DNA of 64,000 nucleotides from Glutamicibacter arilaitensis Re117. GTDB lineage: Bacteria; Actinomycetota; Actinomycetes; Actinomycetales; Micrococcaceae. The notes beneath the pieces were generated by a model. It did no database searches and was not told the origin of the DNA. It saw only the letters and a list, made by a program, of their open reading frames with translations. Positions 8,604 through 16,034 of this stretch are shown here, one piece after another. The stretch is taken from NCBI RefSeq assembly GCF_000197735.1, contig NC_014550.1, positions 3,100,001 through 3,164,000 on the forward strand. The letters are read 5' to 3'. A program made the translations under genes and the position numbers. Every line of letters begins with the position of its first letter. The stretch's first letter is position 1.

Positions 8604-9422
8604 CTAGCGGCGGCGTACCTTGCGTACGATTAGCAACACCACGCTGGTAAGCATCGCAGCAGCAAGGCTGACCAGAAGGGGCGTCTGCCACGGCACTTCA
8701 AGAACGCTGCCGGTAAATTCGTTCCAGAATGAACCCAAGGATTTCCAACCCACTGCTTTGGATTCAATGACACGGGCTATGCTTTCTACAATTGCCGGCA
8801 TCACCCATTGGGTGGCCAGAGCAAAGACCCACATCAGCAGATTCATGATTCTCAAGAACCCAACGAATCCCAGAATCAACCCGAGGATTAGCGGTCCGGA
8901 GTACCACAGGTACACGTAGAAGGACTGGGCCCCGGCAACAAGTGAAGCGACAATCTGCAGCCAATAGCTCACACCGACGGTGAGCGTTGCATAGAAAAGC
9001 ACGGCGATCGGCAACCGTAATTTCACGCTTAGGAAGTACCAAGCAAGGCTAATGATCAGCAGGCCGGAAAATACCCACAGATGGTAGGTAGAGCCCGCGG
9101 AAATCACTCCGCTGAAGAGCTCCGGCTCAAGCGCATAGAGCCCTTGGAACCCCAGGCCCAAAAGACCTAAGACCATGCCCACGGAAGTCACAACCGTAAA
9201 ACTGGTGCGGCCATATCCAAAGGTCCTGGCAAACCAGCTGCCCCAGAGCGTCACCACGGCGAAGACCACCAAGAGTCCTTGTGCATCGTCGCTGCTGTGA
9301 GGCAGGATCGATTTGTCCTCCTGGCCTATCCATAGCCACGGCAACACGACGATCGCATTGATCAGCAATCCAGCAACCACTTGCATCCACCAGTTTCGCC
9401 AGACGCGCCTCATTGAACCCAC
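8604..9422 (-). CDS. Multi-pass membrane protein, unknown function
   Basis: A 272-residue protein with about seven hydrophobic spans, Trp- and Leu-rich, ending in a basic tail (VRKVRRR). The start could also be the in-frame ATG four codons in (MRRVWRNWWM). No family motif was recognised. It is monocistronic, with a strong terminator immediately downstream and a non-coding region upstream. Confidence 0.7.
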   Translation of the reverse strand: MGSMRRVWRNWWMQVVAGLLINAIVVLPWLWIGQEDKSILPHSSDDAQGLLVVFAVVTLWGSWFARTFGYGRTSFTVVTSVGMVLGLLGLGFQGLYALEPELFSGVISAGSTYHLWVFSGLLIISLAWYFLSVKLRLPIAVLFYATLTVGVSYWLQIVASLVAGAQSFYVYLWYSGPLILGLILGFVGFLRIMNLLMWVFALATQWVMPAIVESIARVIESKAVGWKSLGSFWNEFTGSVLEVPWQTPLLVSLAAAMLTSVVLLIVRKVRRR

Positions 9423-9882
9423 TTCCGCTTCTTTGTGTTCCTACCGGCTCATTGTTCCAGAGCCGTGGCGATAGAGCATGAAAGCATTGGGGCGTTTCCC
9501 CGGATTGGGATAGCGACGGCGAGAGCCACCGGGCCATGGGTGATTAAAAGCCAGATAGCTCGTGGCCATTCCAGAATTTGGAATGGGCACGAGCTATCTG
9601 GTCTAAATCCATGTCCTAGCCTTAGCGTGGGTGGCCAGCGCTCCTGGATGGCGTAAATGCAGATGGTCTACGTCAGCAGGCGGTCCTCGTTGATTCCGGC
9701 GGTAACCTTTTCAACTTCATCTGTTTACAGTGAACTACACATAGATCACACTGTGCAACAGGCATGCGATCGAGTAGTCAATATGATCAAGGAGCAAAGG
9801 AAACTCCCGTTATTATTCATCATTTTGCCATGAGGGCTGAATCACACCCTGCTCACCGGTGGCACAGAAAAGGCTGTTGACT
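9423..9882. other. Non-coding gap with one large hairpin
   Basis: No convincing gene on either strand. The only structure seen is the 22-bp inverted repeat at 9551-9601. The right-hand part holds the promoter of the MerR gene. Confidence 0.5.
9551..9601 (-). terminator. Orphan terminator-like hairpin
   Basis: Two 22-bp arms with a single mismatch and a 7-base loop. On the minus strand the stem is followed by GGCTTTTAA, like an intrinsic terminator. There is no recognised gene ending just upstream of it on that strand. Confidence 0.5.
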
Positions 9883-9907
9883 TTGACGTAGCGTCAACCG
9901 ATACCGT
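9877..9907 (+). promoter_or_regulatory. MerR-type promoter with 19-bp spacer and central dyad
   Basis: A -35 element TTGACT (9877-9882) and a -10 element TACCGT (9902-9907) are separated by exactly 19 bp, the over-long spacer typical of MerR-activated promoters. The spacer contains a perfect 6-3-6 dyad, TTGACGTAGCGTCAA (9883-9897). The ATG at 9915 lies about 7 bases after the -10, so the transcript is probably leaderless and autoregulated. Confidence 0.82.
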
Positions 9908-9914
9908 GTAAGTC

Positions 9915-10706
9915 ATGAAGGATCCAACAGCCCGCCGATCGGAAGCCATCCACCCGATTGCGCACGTCTCGAAATCTGCTGGCATCAGCAGCCGTACATT
10001 GCGGCACTACGACCAAATCGGCTTGCTGGTTCCAGACCATGTGGCTGCCAACGGCTACCGCTATTACACCGATGGACAGCTGGTCAGGCTGCAGCGGATC
10101 CTTCTGCTCAAGCAACTTGGCCTCAAGCTGGAAACGATCGCCGAAATCCTAGATGAGGAACGCGATGAACTGGCGGCATTGGGTACCCATAAGGAGCAGC
10201 TGCACCAACAGCAAGCAGCCTTGGAACGACAGATCGCCGCTCTGGAACACAGTATTTCAGCACTTACTACAGGAGATCCCATGGAACCCGGCAAAAGCTT
10301 TGATGGATTCAACGAACAGTACAAGCAAGAAGTCACCGAACGTTGGGGTGGCGATGCCTATGAATCCTCGGCTAAGTGGTGGAACGCTAAAACAACGAAC
10401 GAACGCACTTCCTTCATTGATGAAGTCAAAGAGCTGAATGCCGCATGGATCCAGGCTGGCGAACTGGATGTGGCTGCCGACAGCCAACACGCACAGGATC
10501 TTGCCGCTCGCCACGTGCAATGGCTGAACAGCGTACCCGGCACGCCAATGACCTCCGGGGACCAGCAACAGCACAAAACATTCATCTGCGGCCTTGCCGA
10601 GATGTATGTAGATGATGCGCGTTTTGCGAAGAACTACGGTGCTTATGCCACTTTGGTCCGCGACGCGTTGAAGATCTTTGCCGAACGAAATATCAACGTT
10701 GGGTAG
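9915..10706 (+). CDS. MerR-family regulator with TipAS drug-binding domain
   Basis: A 263-residue protein. An N-terminal MerR HTH (HVSKSAGISSRTLRHYDQIG, then YRYYTDGQLVRLQRI) is followed by a dimerisation coiled coil (residues ~75-120, Glu/Gln-rich), then a TipAS domain (NEQYKQEVTERWGGDAYESS to the end). TipA proteins of Streptomyces bind thiopeptide antibiotics and activate their own and other promoters. Here the 19-bp-spacer promoter in front of the gene suggests autoactivation. No other target was recognised nearby. Confidence 0.9.
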   Translation: MKDPTARRSEAIHPIAHVSKSAGISSRTLRHYDQIGLLVPDHVAANGYRYYTDGQLVRLQRILLLKQLGLKLETIAEILDEERDELAALGTHKEQLHQQQAALERQIAALEHSISALTTGDPMEPGKSFDGFNEQYKQEVTERWGGDAYESSAKWWNAKTTNERTSFIDEVKELNAAWIQAGELDVAADSQHAQDLAARHVQWLNSVPGTPMTSGDQQQHKTFICGLAEMYVDDARFAKNYGAYATLVRDALKIFAERNINVG

Positions 10707-10724
10707 AAGCCACCACTAGTGCAC

Positions 10725-10931
10725 TTAGGCCTGGGATTCGTTAGCGATATCGCTGCGGGCCTGAGCGTAGCGTTCCTCAATGTAGTTCTCCAGCGCTACG
10801 CGTTCCACGCGCCACATGCCCCGTCCACCAATTTGAATGGCTGGCAGTTCACCGCTTTTCACCAGGGCGCGAACCTGAGGAAGCTTTACATTCAGTTCCT
10901 CTGCCACGTCTTCTAACCGCAAAAACCTCAT
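10725..10931 (-). CDS. Small excisionase/BldC-like HTH DNA-binding protein
   Basis: A 68-residue protein consisting almost wholly of a MerR-like winged HTH: FLRLEDVAEELNVKLPQVRA, then LVKSGELPAIQIGGRGMWRV. This is the excisionase/BldC type common in actinobacteria. It is convergent with the MerR gene. A small dyad TGATCTCAGATCA lies 31 bases upstream of the start, a possible operator. Its targets are unknown. Confidence 0.8.
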   Translation of the reverse strand: MRFLRLEDVAEELNVKLPQVRALVKSGELPAIQIGGRGMWRVERVALENYIEERYAQARSDIANESQA

Positions 10932-10961
10932 ATCAAAAGGTTACTGTGCTTAGCGCTCATT

Positions 10962-10974
10962 TGATCTCAGATCA
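10962..10974. promoter_or_regulatory. Small dyad upstream of the BldC-like gene
   Basis: A perfect 6-1-6 palindrome TGATCTCAGATCA in the 226-bp divergent region between the HTH gene and the Lrp gene. An operator role is possible but unsupported otherwise. Confidence 0.3.
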
Positions 10975-11157
10975 GGTAATTTGTGGACAAAAGATGATGA
11001 TCTGCCCATTGACTTCTCCGCCGCTCCTTGCAGCAGGCCGGCATGCAACATAATCAGCCAATCCGCGCAACACATTTGGGATTCACTGGTCATATTGACT
11101 AAAATCTAAGTTGGTACTTATGCACGCGCAATACAACCTGTCACAGGAGACCAGCAC

Positions 11158-11640
11158 ATGAATTCGGATACGTATCAGCTCGATGAAACCGACCGACGTA
11201 TCCTATTGGCACTCGACGCGGATCCACGCGTCCCCATCATGATGCTGGCACAACAGTTGGGACTTGCCCGCGGAACAGTGCAGACCCGATTGGAGCGCTT
11301 GGCCCATTCAGGTGCCTTGCGCCCGAACACCGCTCGAATCCTTCCTGCAGCTATGGGCCGTGGCGTAAGCGCCTTCGTTAGCGCAGAACTGAATCAGGCC
11401 AATTTGAATGATGCCATCGCGGCACTGCGCCAGATCCCAGAAGTGCTGGAATGCGTTGCACCTGCAGGCGATACCGACCTCTTGATTCGGGTGGCCGCCA
11501 CCGACCCAGATGACCTATACCGCGTAAGTGAAGAAATCCGTTTGTGCCCGGGTATTACCCGCACTTCCACCTCAATGATTCTGCGCGATGTCATCCCCTT
11601 CCGCACTACCGAGCTGCTCAAGAAGCTGAGCCGGGATTAA
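11158..11640 (+). CDS. Lrp/AsnC-family transcriptional regulator
   Basis: A 160-residue protein with an N-terminal HTH (LDETDRRILLALDADPRVPI, MMLAQQLGLARGTVQTRLERL) and a C-terminal RAM ligand domain (GVSAFVSAELNQ ... GDTDLLIRVAATDPDDLYRV). The ribosome site ACAGGAG is 9 bases before the ATG. Lrp proteins sense amino acids. No adjacent transport or catabolic partner is oriented with it, so its regulon is open. Confidence 0.9.
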   Translation: MNSDTYQLDETDRRILLALDADPRVPIMMLAQQLGLARGTVQTRLERLAHSGALRPNTARILPAAMGRGVSAFVSAELNQANLNDAIAALRQIPEVLECVAPAGDTDLLIRVAATDPDDLYRVSEEIRLCPGITRTSTSMILRDVIPFRTTELLKKLSRD

Positions 11641-11669
11641 TTCTTTTTCCCCGCTCAGGCCAATGCGTG

Positions 11670-11711
11670 AACGCCGTTGCCGTCACCTTAGAGGTGATCG
11701 GCAACGGCGTT
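11670..11711. terminator. Terminator between lrp-type and MFS genes
   Basis: A 13-bp stem (AACGCCGTTGCCG with its complement) extended by TCACCT/AGGTGA, between convergent genes. Confidence 0.85.
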
Positions 11712-11716
11712 TGGCA

Positions 11717-12922
11717 TTATGGGCTGTTCCGGACTTCTTCAAGGACGACATTCGGCAGATATTTCCGTGAGCGGTACACCTGCATCATCGACAGCAGACA
11801 GAGCACCGCAAGTATCCCGATGAATATCGCGGGGTGGGCAATAGAGCGCCACAGGGCGAAGAAGGTCGGGAAGGTGAACCCGATGAAACAGCACATGTAG
11901 AATCTGCCGGTCAATTTTCCAACGTCGGCGCTGCCAGCAAGATCCAAGACCTGGCTGAGCCCTGCAACCAGCAAAATGCCATTGGCCGCGCCAGCAATGA
12001 CGAAAGCAATGGTTCCCAAGAATTCCGAACCGCTCAGGGACACCACGATCATCAGCAAGAGCCCTGCGAGCGAGGTAGCTAGCCCTGCCATCAGCAATTG
12101 GATTTTACCCAAGTCGTTGAATCGCTTCACGAATGGCTGGATCAAGGTTCCCATGCCCATGGTTACCGCTACCGCCAAGGTGGTGTAGAACAGGCTGGAT
12201 TCACCTGCTCCATTGCTCAGTGCCGGGACGATAGCGAAGCCAGTTGCAGCCATCCCAAATACCCATGGAGCTGCGGGCAAGACGATGCGGTAGAAGCGCT
12301 GAAGATTCTCCGGAGTAGTTGGTTCTGCTCGTGAATGATTCCCTGCTAGGTCAACAGAAGAGTCTTCTTTGGCAGTGAATAGCAGCAATAACCAGGCGAA
12401 AGCCGCTACGCCGTGAACCGAATATGCCAGTTCGGGACTCGCTGTTGCACCGACGATAGCTCCGGAGATTACCGGGCCAAGCGCGAACCCCAGCGACGTG
12501 CATAGCGCCGCACGAGTTGCTCCGGCAGGTCCTGGGCTGATCAGCTTCACCCAGCTGGTGATGGCAACCATGGCCAGGCCCATGCCAAAGCCGGTAAAGA
12601 CGCGTCCGGCATACAACCCAGAGTCGTGCATCGATCCGAAGATCAGCCCGGCAGATCCGAGAATTGAGCACATCAGCGCCAGCAGGGAAAACGGCTTGCG
12701 CCCGAATTTGTCGGCTAGCGGGCCGCCGAAAGCCAACGCGGGAATCATCCCCAGCAGGTAGCTGGCCATGACGAGCATCGCTTCGAACTCGCTGAGCTCA
12801 CGGAATTGCTGGTACCAGCTGATCAGCGAGACGTATTGGTTGGCACACCAACCGGTGAGTACAAGGCACGCACTAGGAAGCCACCATGGAGTTGTCTTGT
12901 TGGTGGTTGAGCGAAGGTTGAT
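11717..12922 (-). CDS. MFS transporter, apparently started at a non-canonical AUC
   Basis: The frame encodes a typical 12-span major facilitator (motif GGPLADKFGRKP after the second span). The first ATG at 12778 would remove the first membrane helix. The same frame upstream encodes a good first helix, WWLPSACLVLTGWCANQYVS, but no ATG, GTG or TTG exists between 12778 and the upstream stop. An ATC at 12922 lies 2 bases after the arsC stop and 8 bases after a GGAG sequence, and would give 401 residues, the normal family length. The coordinates given assume that start. A sequencing or assembly error is the alternative. The substrate is unknown. Confidence 0.7.
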   Translation of the reverse strand: MNLRSTTNKTTPWWLPSACLVLTGWCANQYVSLISWYQQFRELSEFEAMLVMASYLLGMIPALAFGGPLADKFGRKPFSLLALMCSILGSAGLIFGSMHDSGLYAGRVFTGFGMGLAMVAITSWVKLISPGPAGATRAALCTSLGFALGPVISGAIVGATASPELAYSVHGVAAFAWLLLLFTAKEDSSVDLAGNHSRAEPTTPENLQRFYRIVLPAAPWVFGMAATGFAIVPALSNGAGESSLFYTTLAVAVTMGMGTLIQPFVKRFNDLGKIQLLMAGLATSLAGLLLMIVVSLSGSEFLGTIAFVIAGAANGILLVAGLSQVLDLAGSADVGKLTGRFYMCCFIGFTFPTFFALWRSIAHPAIFIGILAVLCLLSMMQVYRSRKYLPNVVLEEVRNSP

Positions 12923-12924
12923 TT

Positions 12925-13329
12925 TTACCGCTCCAACTCGTGGAACAGTTCACGCACACGGTCAGCGATTTCATCACGGATCATGTTCATTCGTTCGGCG
13001 CCAGTGATGCCGTCTTCGCTTGGCTCGTAAGTCACCCAGCGTTCGGTTTTGATCGCCGAGTCGAATTGCGGGTTCGCATCCGATCCGAGGATCACTACCC
13101 GGTCGACCTGCCCGACAAGGCTGGGGTCGATGCCCTTAGGCGTTCCCTGGGACATGTCGGCACCAGCTTGTGAAAGCGATTCAACCGCTTCTTGGTTGAT
13201 ACCTGAACCTGGGTTGGTTCCAGCAGAATAGCTGGTCACTTTCCCTTCAGAAATGTAGTCCATCAATGCGGCCGCCATTTGCGATTTGCCGGCATTGCGA
13301 GAGCAGATGAAAAGTACCGAGTTAGCCAT
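12925..13329 (-). CDS. ArsC-like arsenate reductase, mycothiol-dependent actinobacterial type
   Basis: A 134-residue low-molecular-weight phosphatase-fold protein. The P-loop at residues 9-16 is CSRNAGKS, with Lys where classical enzymes have Arg. The GKSQMAAALM form is what I recall for actinobacterial arsenate-mycothiol transferases. YSAGT and the later VVILGSD segment are also conserved. I chose the ATG at 13329, as the longer N-terminus (MLGEWFNRF) is not homologous. No arsR or arsenite exporter is adjacent, but an MFS gene follows after 2 bases, and the two are probably cotranscribed. Confidence 0.78.
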   Translation of the reverse strand: MANSVLFICSRNAGKSQMAAALMDYISEGKVTSYSAGTNPGSGINQEAVESLSQAGADMSQGTPKGIDPSLVGQVDRVVILGSDANPQFDSAIKTERWVTYEPSEDGITGAERMNMIRDEIADRVRELFHELER

Positions 13330-13431
13330 GAACCTATTGAACCATTCACCGAGCAAATAAGAGCCTTAAGGTTTCAAGGTTGCGAAGCAAGGCACCTGCC
13401 GCCCATGGCGTCAATCTCGTCCATAAGTGCT

Positions 13432-13466
13432 TTGAGCCACCGGCGACCAAGTCGCAGGTGGCTCAA
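13432..13466 (-). terminator. Hairpin downstream of the permease
   Basis: Arms TTGAGCCACC and GGTGGCTCAA (10 bp, perfect) with a 15-base loop, 18 bases beyond the permease stop codon. There is no strong T-run on the minus strand, so termination is only likely. Confidence 0.55.
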
Positions 13467-13483
13467 TGCGTTTTATCCCAGCG

Positions 13484-15007
13484 CTATTTCAGCACCTTGT
13501 ACGTCTTGATGGTCTCTCCACGGAAGAACGCGGGCCGGCGTATCCGCATCCACAACATGATGGCCACGCCGATCAACAGCACGCCACCCCCGAGGATGAA
13601 CACCATACCTACTCCCCCAATGTTCGAACCCGAGCCGTACTCCGGATCCATGGATTCAATCGCAGTAGCAAAGAACATCACCAGCAGCACGACGCCGCCC
13701 AACAGCGGAGCCAAGAACTTGCAGAAGAAGTTTCTGGCATTGGCGAACAGCTCCCCACGAAAGTACCAGACACAAGCCAAAGCGGTCAGTCCGTAGTAGA
13801 AGCAAATCATCAGGCCCAGCGCGGTGATGGTATCCCACAACGCATTCTCCGAAAGCAGCCGGGTAATCACATAGAATGCTGCCGCCGCGGCGGCTGCCGC
13901 AAAGGTCGCTACCGACGGGGACATGAAGCGAGCAGAAATCTTGGCGAAGCTCGATGGCAACGCCTTGTAGTAGCCCATGGCCAGCAAGGTACGCGCCGGA
14001 GAAACCATAGTGGACTGCAGGGAAGCCGCCGAGGAGGACAAGATCGCCAAGGACATCAGGATGGCCAACGGCCCCATGATCGGTCCGGAAAGCACCGCAA
14101 AAATGGATTCTTGGTTCTCCGGGTTGCCTGCACCCAGACCGGTTGTCCCCACACCGGCCCAGTAGATCACCCCGATGGAGACAGCCAGGTACAGGGCGAT
14201 GATCACCAGCACGGTCCAGGTGGCACCTTGGCCGGGGACCTTCTTCGGGTTTGTGGTTTCCTCGTTCATGGTCAGGGTGACGTCCCAGCCCCAGAACACG
14301 AAGATGGACAATGAAATGCCAGCGGCGAACGCAGTGAAGGAATCGATGCCAGTCGGGTCAAACATCTGCCAGGTAATGGGCGTTGCATCATTGGGCGTAT
14401 TGGAGGTCAATGCCATGTAGGCGAAGAGCAACAGCACGCCCACCTGGAACCCGACCAAGAGGTATTGGAAGACTTTGGTGGTATTCATTCCCCGGTAAGA
14501 GATGCAGGCAGCCACCGCAATGAATACCAGTGTGGTGGGGATATTGATCCAGAGGTTGTTAGTCAGGTCCGCAATCCACTGCTGGCCGGTGATCTGGGCA
14601 ATCAGGATATAAAAGAAGTCAACTGCCACGGCGGCCAGATTGGACAGCACAATCACCGTCGCGGCGATCAAGCCCCATCCGCCCATCCAGCCAATCATGG
14701 GGCCAAAAGCCCTGGTAGCCCAGGTGAAGGAGGTACCCGAATCCGGCATGGCATTATTCAGCTCGCGGTAGCCCAATGCCACCAGGAGCATCGGGAGGAA
14801 GCCGGCCAGCAGGATCGCTGGAAGGCTGGTACCCACTTCAGCCACGGTAGCCCCCAAACCTGCAGTGAGGGTATAGGCCGGGGCGATGCAGGAAATGCCG
14901 ATAACGACAAGTCCCAAGACCCCTACGGTGCCTTTGGAAAGTCCTTTTTCGTGCAATCCGCTCTCGGAATGTGCAGGCGGCGATGCCTGACTCAGGTCTT
15001 GCGACAT
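13484..15007 (-). CDS. APC-family amino acid/polyamine permease
   Basis: A 507-residue protein with about 12 spans. It has the APC N-terminal signature (GTVGVLGLVVIGISCIAPAY) and a central DVTLTMNEETTNPKKVPGQG loop typical of the family. It is encoded downstream of a putrescine oxidase and a Usp gene on the same strand, so uptake of putrescine or a related amine is the likely job (inference). A 151-bp leader with a clear hairpin separates it from the Usp gene, which may allow separate control. Confidence 0.85.
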   Translation of the reverse strand: MSQDLSQASPPAHSESGLHEKGLSKGTVGVLGLVVIGISCIAPAYTLTAGLGATVAEVGTSLPAILLAGFLPMLLVALGYRELNNAMPDSGTSFTWATRAFGPMIGWMGGWGLIAATVIVLSNLAAVAVDFFYILIAQITGQQWIADLTNNLWINIPTTLVFIAVAACISYRGMNTTKVFQYLLVGFQVGVLLLFAYMALTSNTPNDATPITWQMFDPTGIDSFTAFAAGISLSIFVFWGWDVTLTMNEETTNPKKVPGQGATWTVLVIIALYLAVSIGVIYWAGVGTTGLGAGNPENQESIFAVLSGPIMGPLAILMSLAILSSSAASLQSTMVSPARTLLAMGYYKALPSSFAKISARFMSPSVATFAAAAAAAAFYVITRLLSENALWDTITALGLMICFYYGLTALACVWYFRGELFANARNFFCKFLAPLLGGVVLLVMFFATAIESMDPEYGSGSNIGGVGMVFILGGGVLLIGVAIMLWMRIRRPAFFRGETIKTYKVLK

Positions 15008-15084
15008 GGTGATTACCTTAAATTATTAATGAGGTGTCCGTGCGTCGGTCAGAAGTACCGAGCCACCTTCCAAATCGTTCAGAG

Positions 15085-15120
15085 GGACACGGATCTGCTA
15101 AAGGCAGACCAACTGTGTCC
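15085..15120 (-). promoter_or_regulatory. Leader hairpin before the permease
   Basis: In the 151-bp gap a bipartite stem is visible: GGACAC with GTGTCC enclosing TCTGC with GCAGA. It has no T-run, so it may be an RNA-processing or stability element in the operon rather than a terminator. Confidence 0.4.
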
Positions 15121-15158
15121 GAGGACAAAGGGATCGTGCAGGAATTATGTGTTTACGG

Positions 15159-16031
15159 TCAGCCGTTGGCATCAAGTGTTGGGATTACGCCTATCGGGAC
15201 ATTCAACTGGCTGAGAATCCGTTGGGCCTTGGCCCCGATGAACAAACGGCGCGGGGTTGCCAGCCTGGCCGAACCAAGCAGGGCCAGATCGCCGTCCTGC
15301 CAAGATAGCTGGGCGGTAGCTTCGTCTAGGCCGGTACCAGAGACCACTTCGATGGCCGCGTTCAACCCCAGTGATTGCGTCAGTTCGCGAAGATAACTCT
15401 CGGTAGCAGCAAGATGCGAATCCAGTTCTTGAGCCGGGTCAGCCATTTCCGCATGGGCCACCAAAGTGGCCACACGAAGCGGCAGCGAGCAGGCTGCAGC
15501 AATTCGTGCTGAGAGGTCGATGACGTCCCGAGCGCCTGGTCGGTCTCCGACAAAGGCGGTCAACCGGGTAATCTTCCCGTCTGCCGCACGCAGCGTAGCC
15601 AGCGAAGCCGGCGATGACATGAACACGGCCATCGGTGAAGAGTGCAACAAGGCATTGGCGATGGCCCCTGGTGTGAAGAACCCCGCCCGGTGGCGCTTGC
15701 GTCCGCCAAGCACGATGCCGTGGGCCCCGAACTCTTCGCCCAATGCGATGAGCCCTTCGGCCACAGAAGGCACGGAGCGGGCTACCACCGAAGTGCTGAT
15801 TGAGTCGGGAACCATGGCCAGCGCTTCGGAGGCCCAACGATCTACTTGGGCTGAGAGGATGGAAGAAAATCCATGATCCCCACCCGGGTAGACAGCGCTG
15901 AACGGGGTCGCCGCGGGCAGCACGATGGCAATGCGCAAGGATGCGTCGCGGGTACCGGCCACCAGGGCGCTGGCCAGTTCAATAGCTTCGGCACCGCGTT
16001 GATCCGCGGTGTATCCTACGAGTAATTTCAT
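15159..16031 (-). CDS. Universal stress protein with two Usp domains
   Basis: A 290-residue protein with two tandem UspA folds. The first starts MKLLVGYTADQRGAEAIELA and ends with GIVLGGRKRHRAGFFTPGAI, an ATP-binding-like G-x2-G-x9-G(S/T) variant. The second runs from about residue 150 (LTAFVGDRPGARDVIDL) to DLALLGSARLATPRRLFIGAKA. Usp proteins are frequent companions of actinobacterial amine permeases. It lies 3 bases downstream of the oxidase gene and is clearly in the same operon. Confidence 0.88.
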   Translation of the reverse strand: MKLLVGYTADQRGAEAIELASALVAGTRDASLRIAIVLPAATPFSAVYPGGDHGFSSILSAQVDRWASEALAMVPDSISTSVVARSVPSVAEGLIALGEEFGAHGIVLGGRKRHRAGFFTPGAIANALLHSSPMAVFMSSPASLATLRAADGKITRLTAFVGDRPGARDVIDLSARIAAACSLPLRVATLVAHAEMADPAQELDSHLAATESYLRELTQSLGLNAAIEVVSGTGLDEATAQLSWQDGDLALLGSARLATPRRLFIGAKAQRILSQLNVPIGVIPTLDANG

Positions 16032-16034
16032 GGT

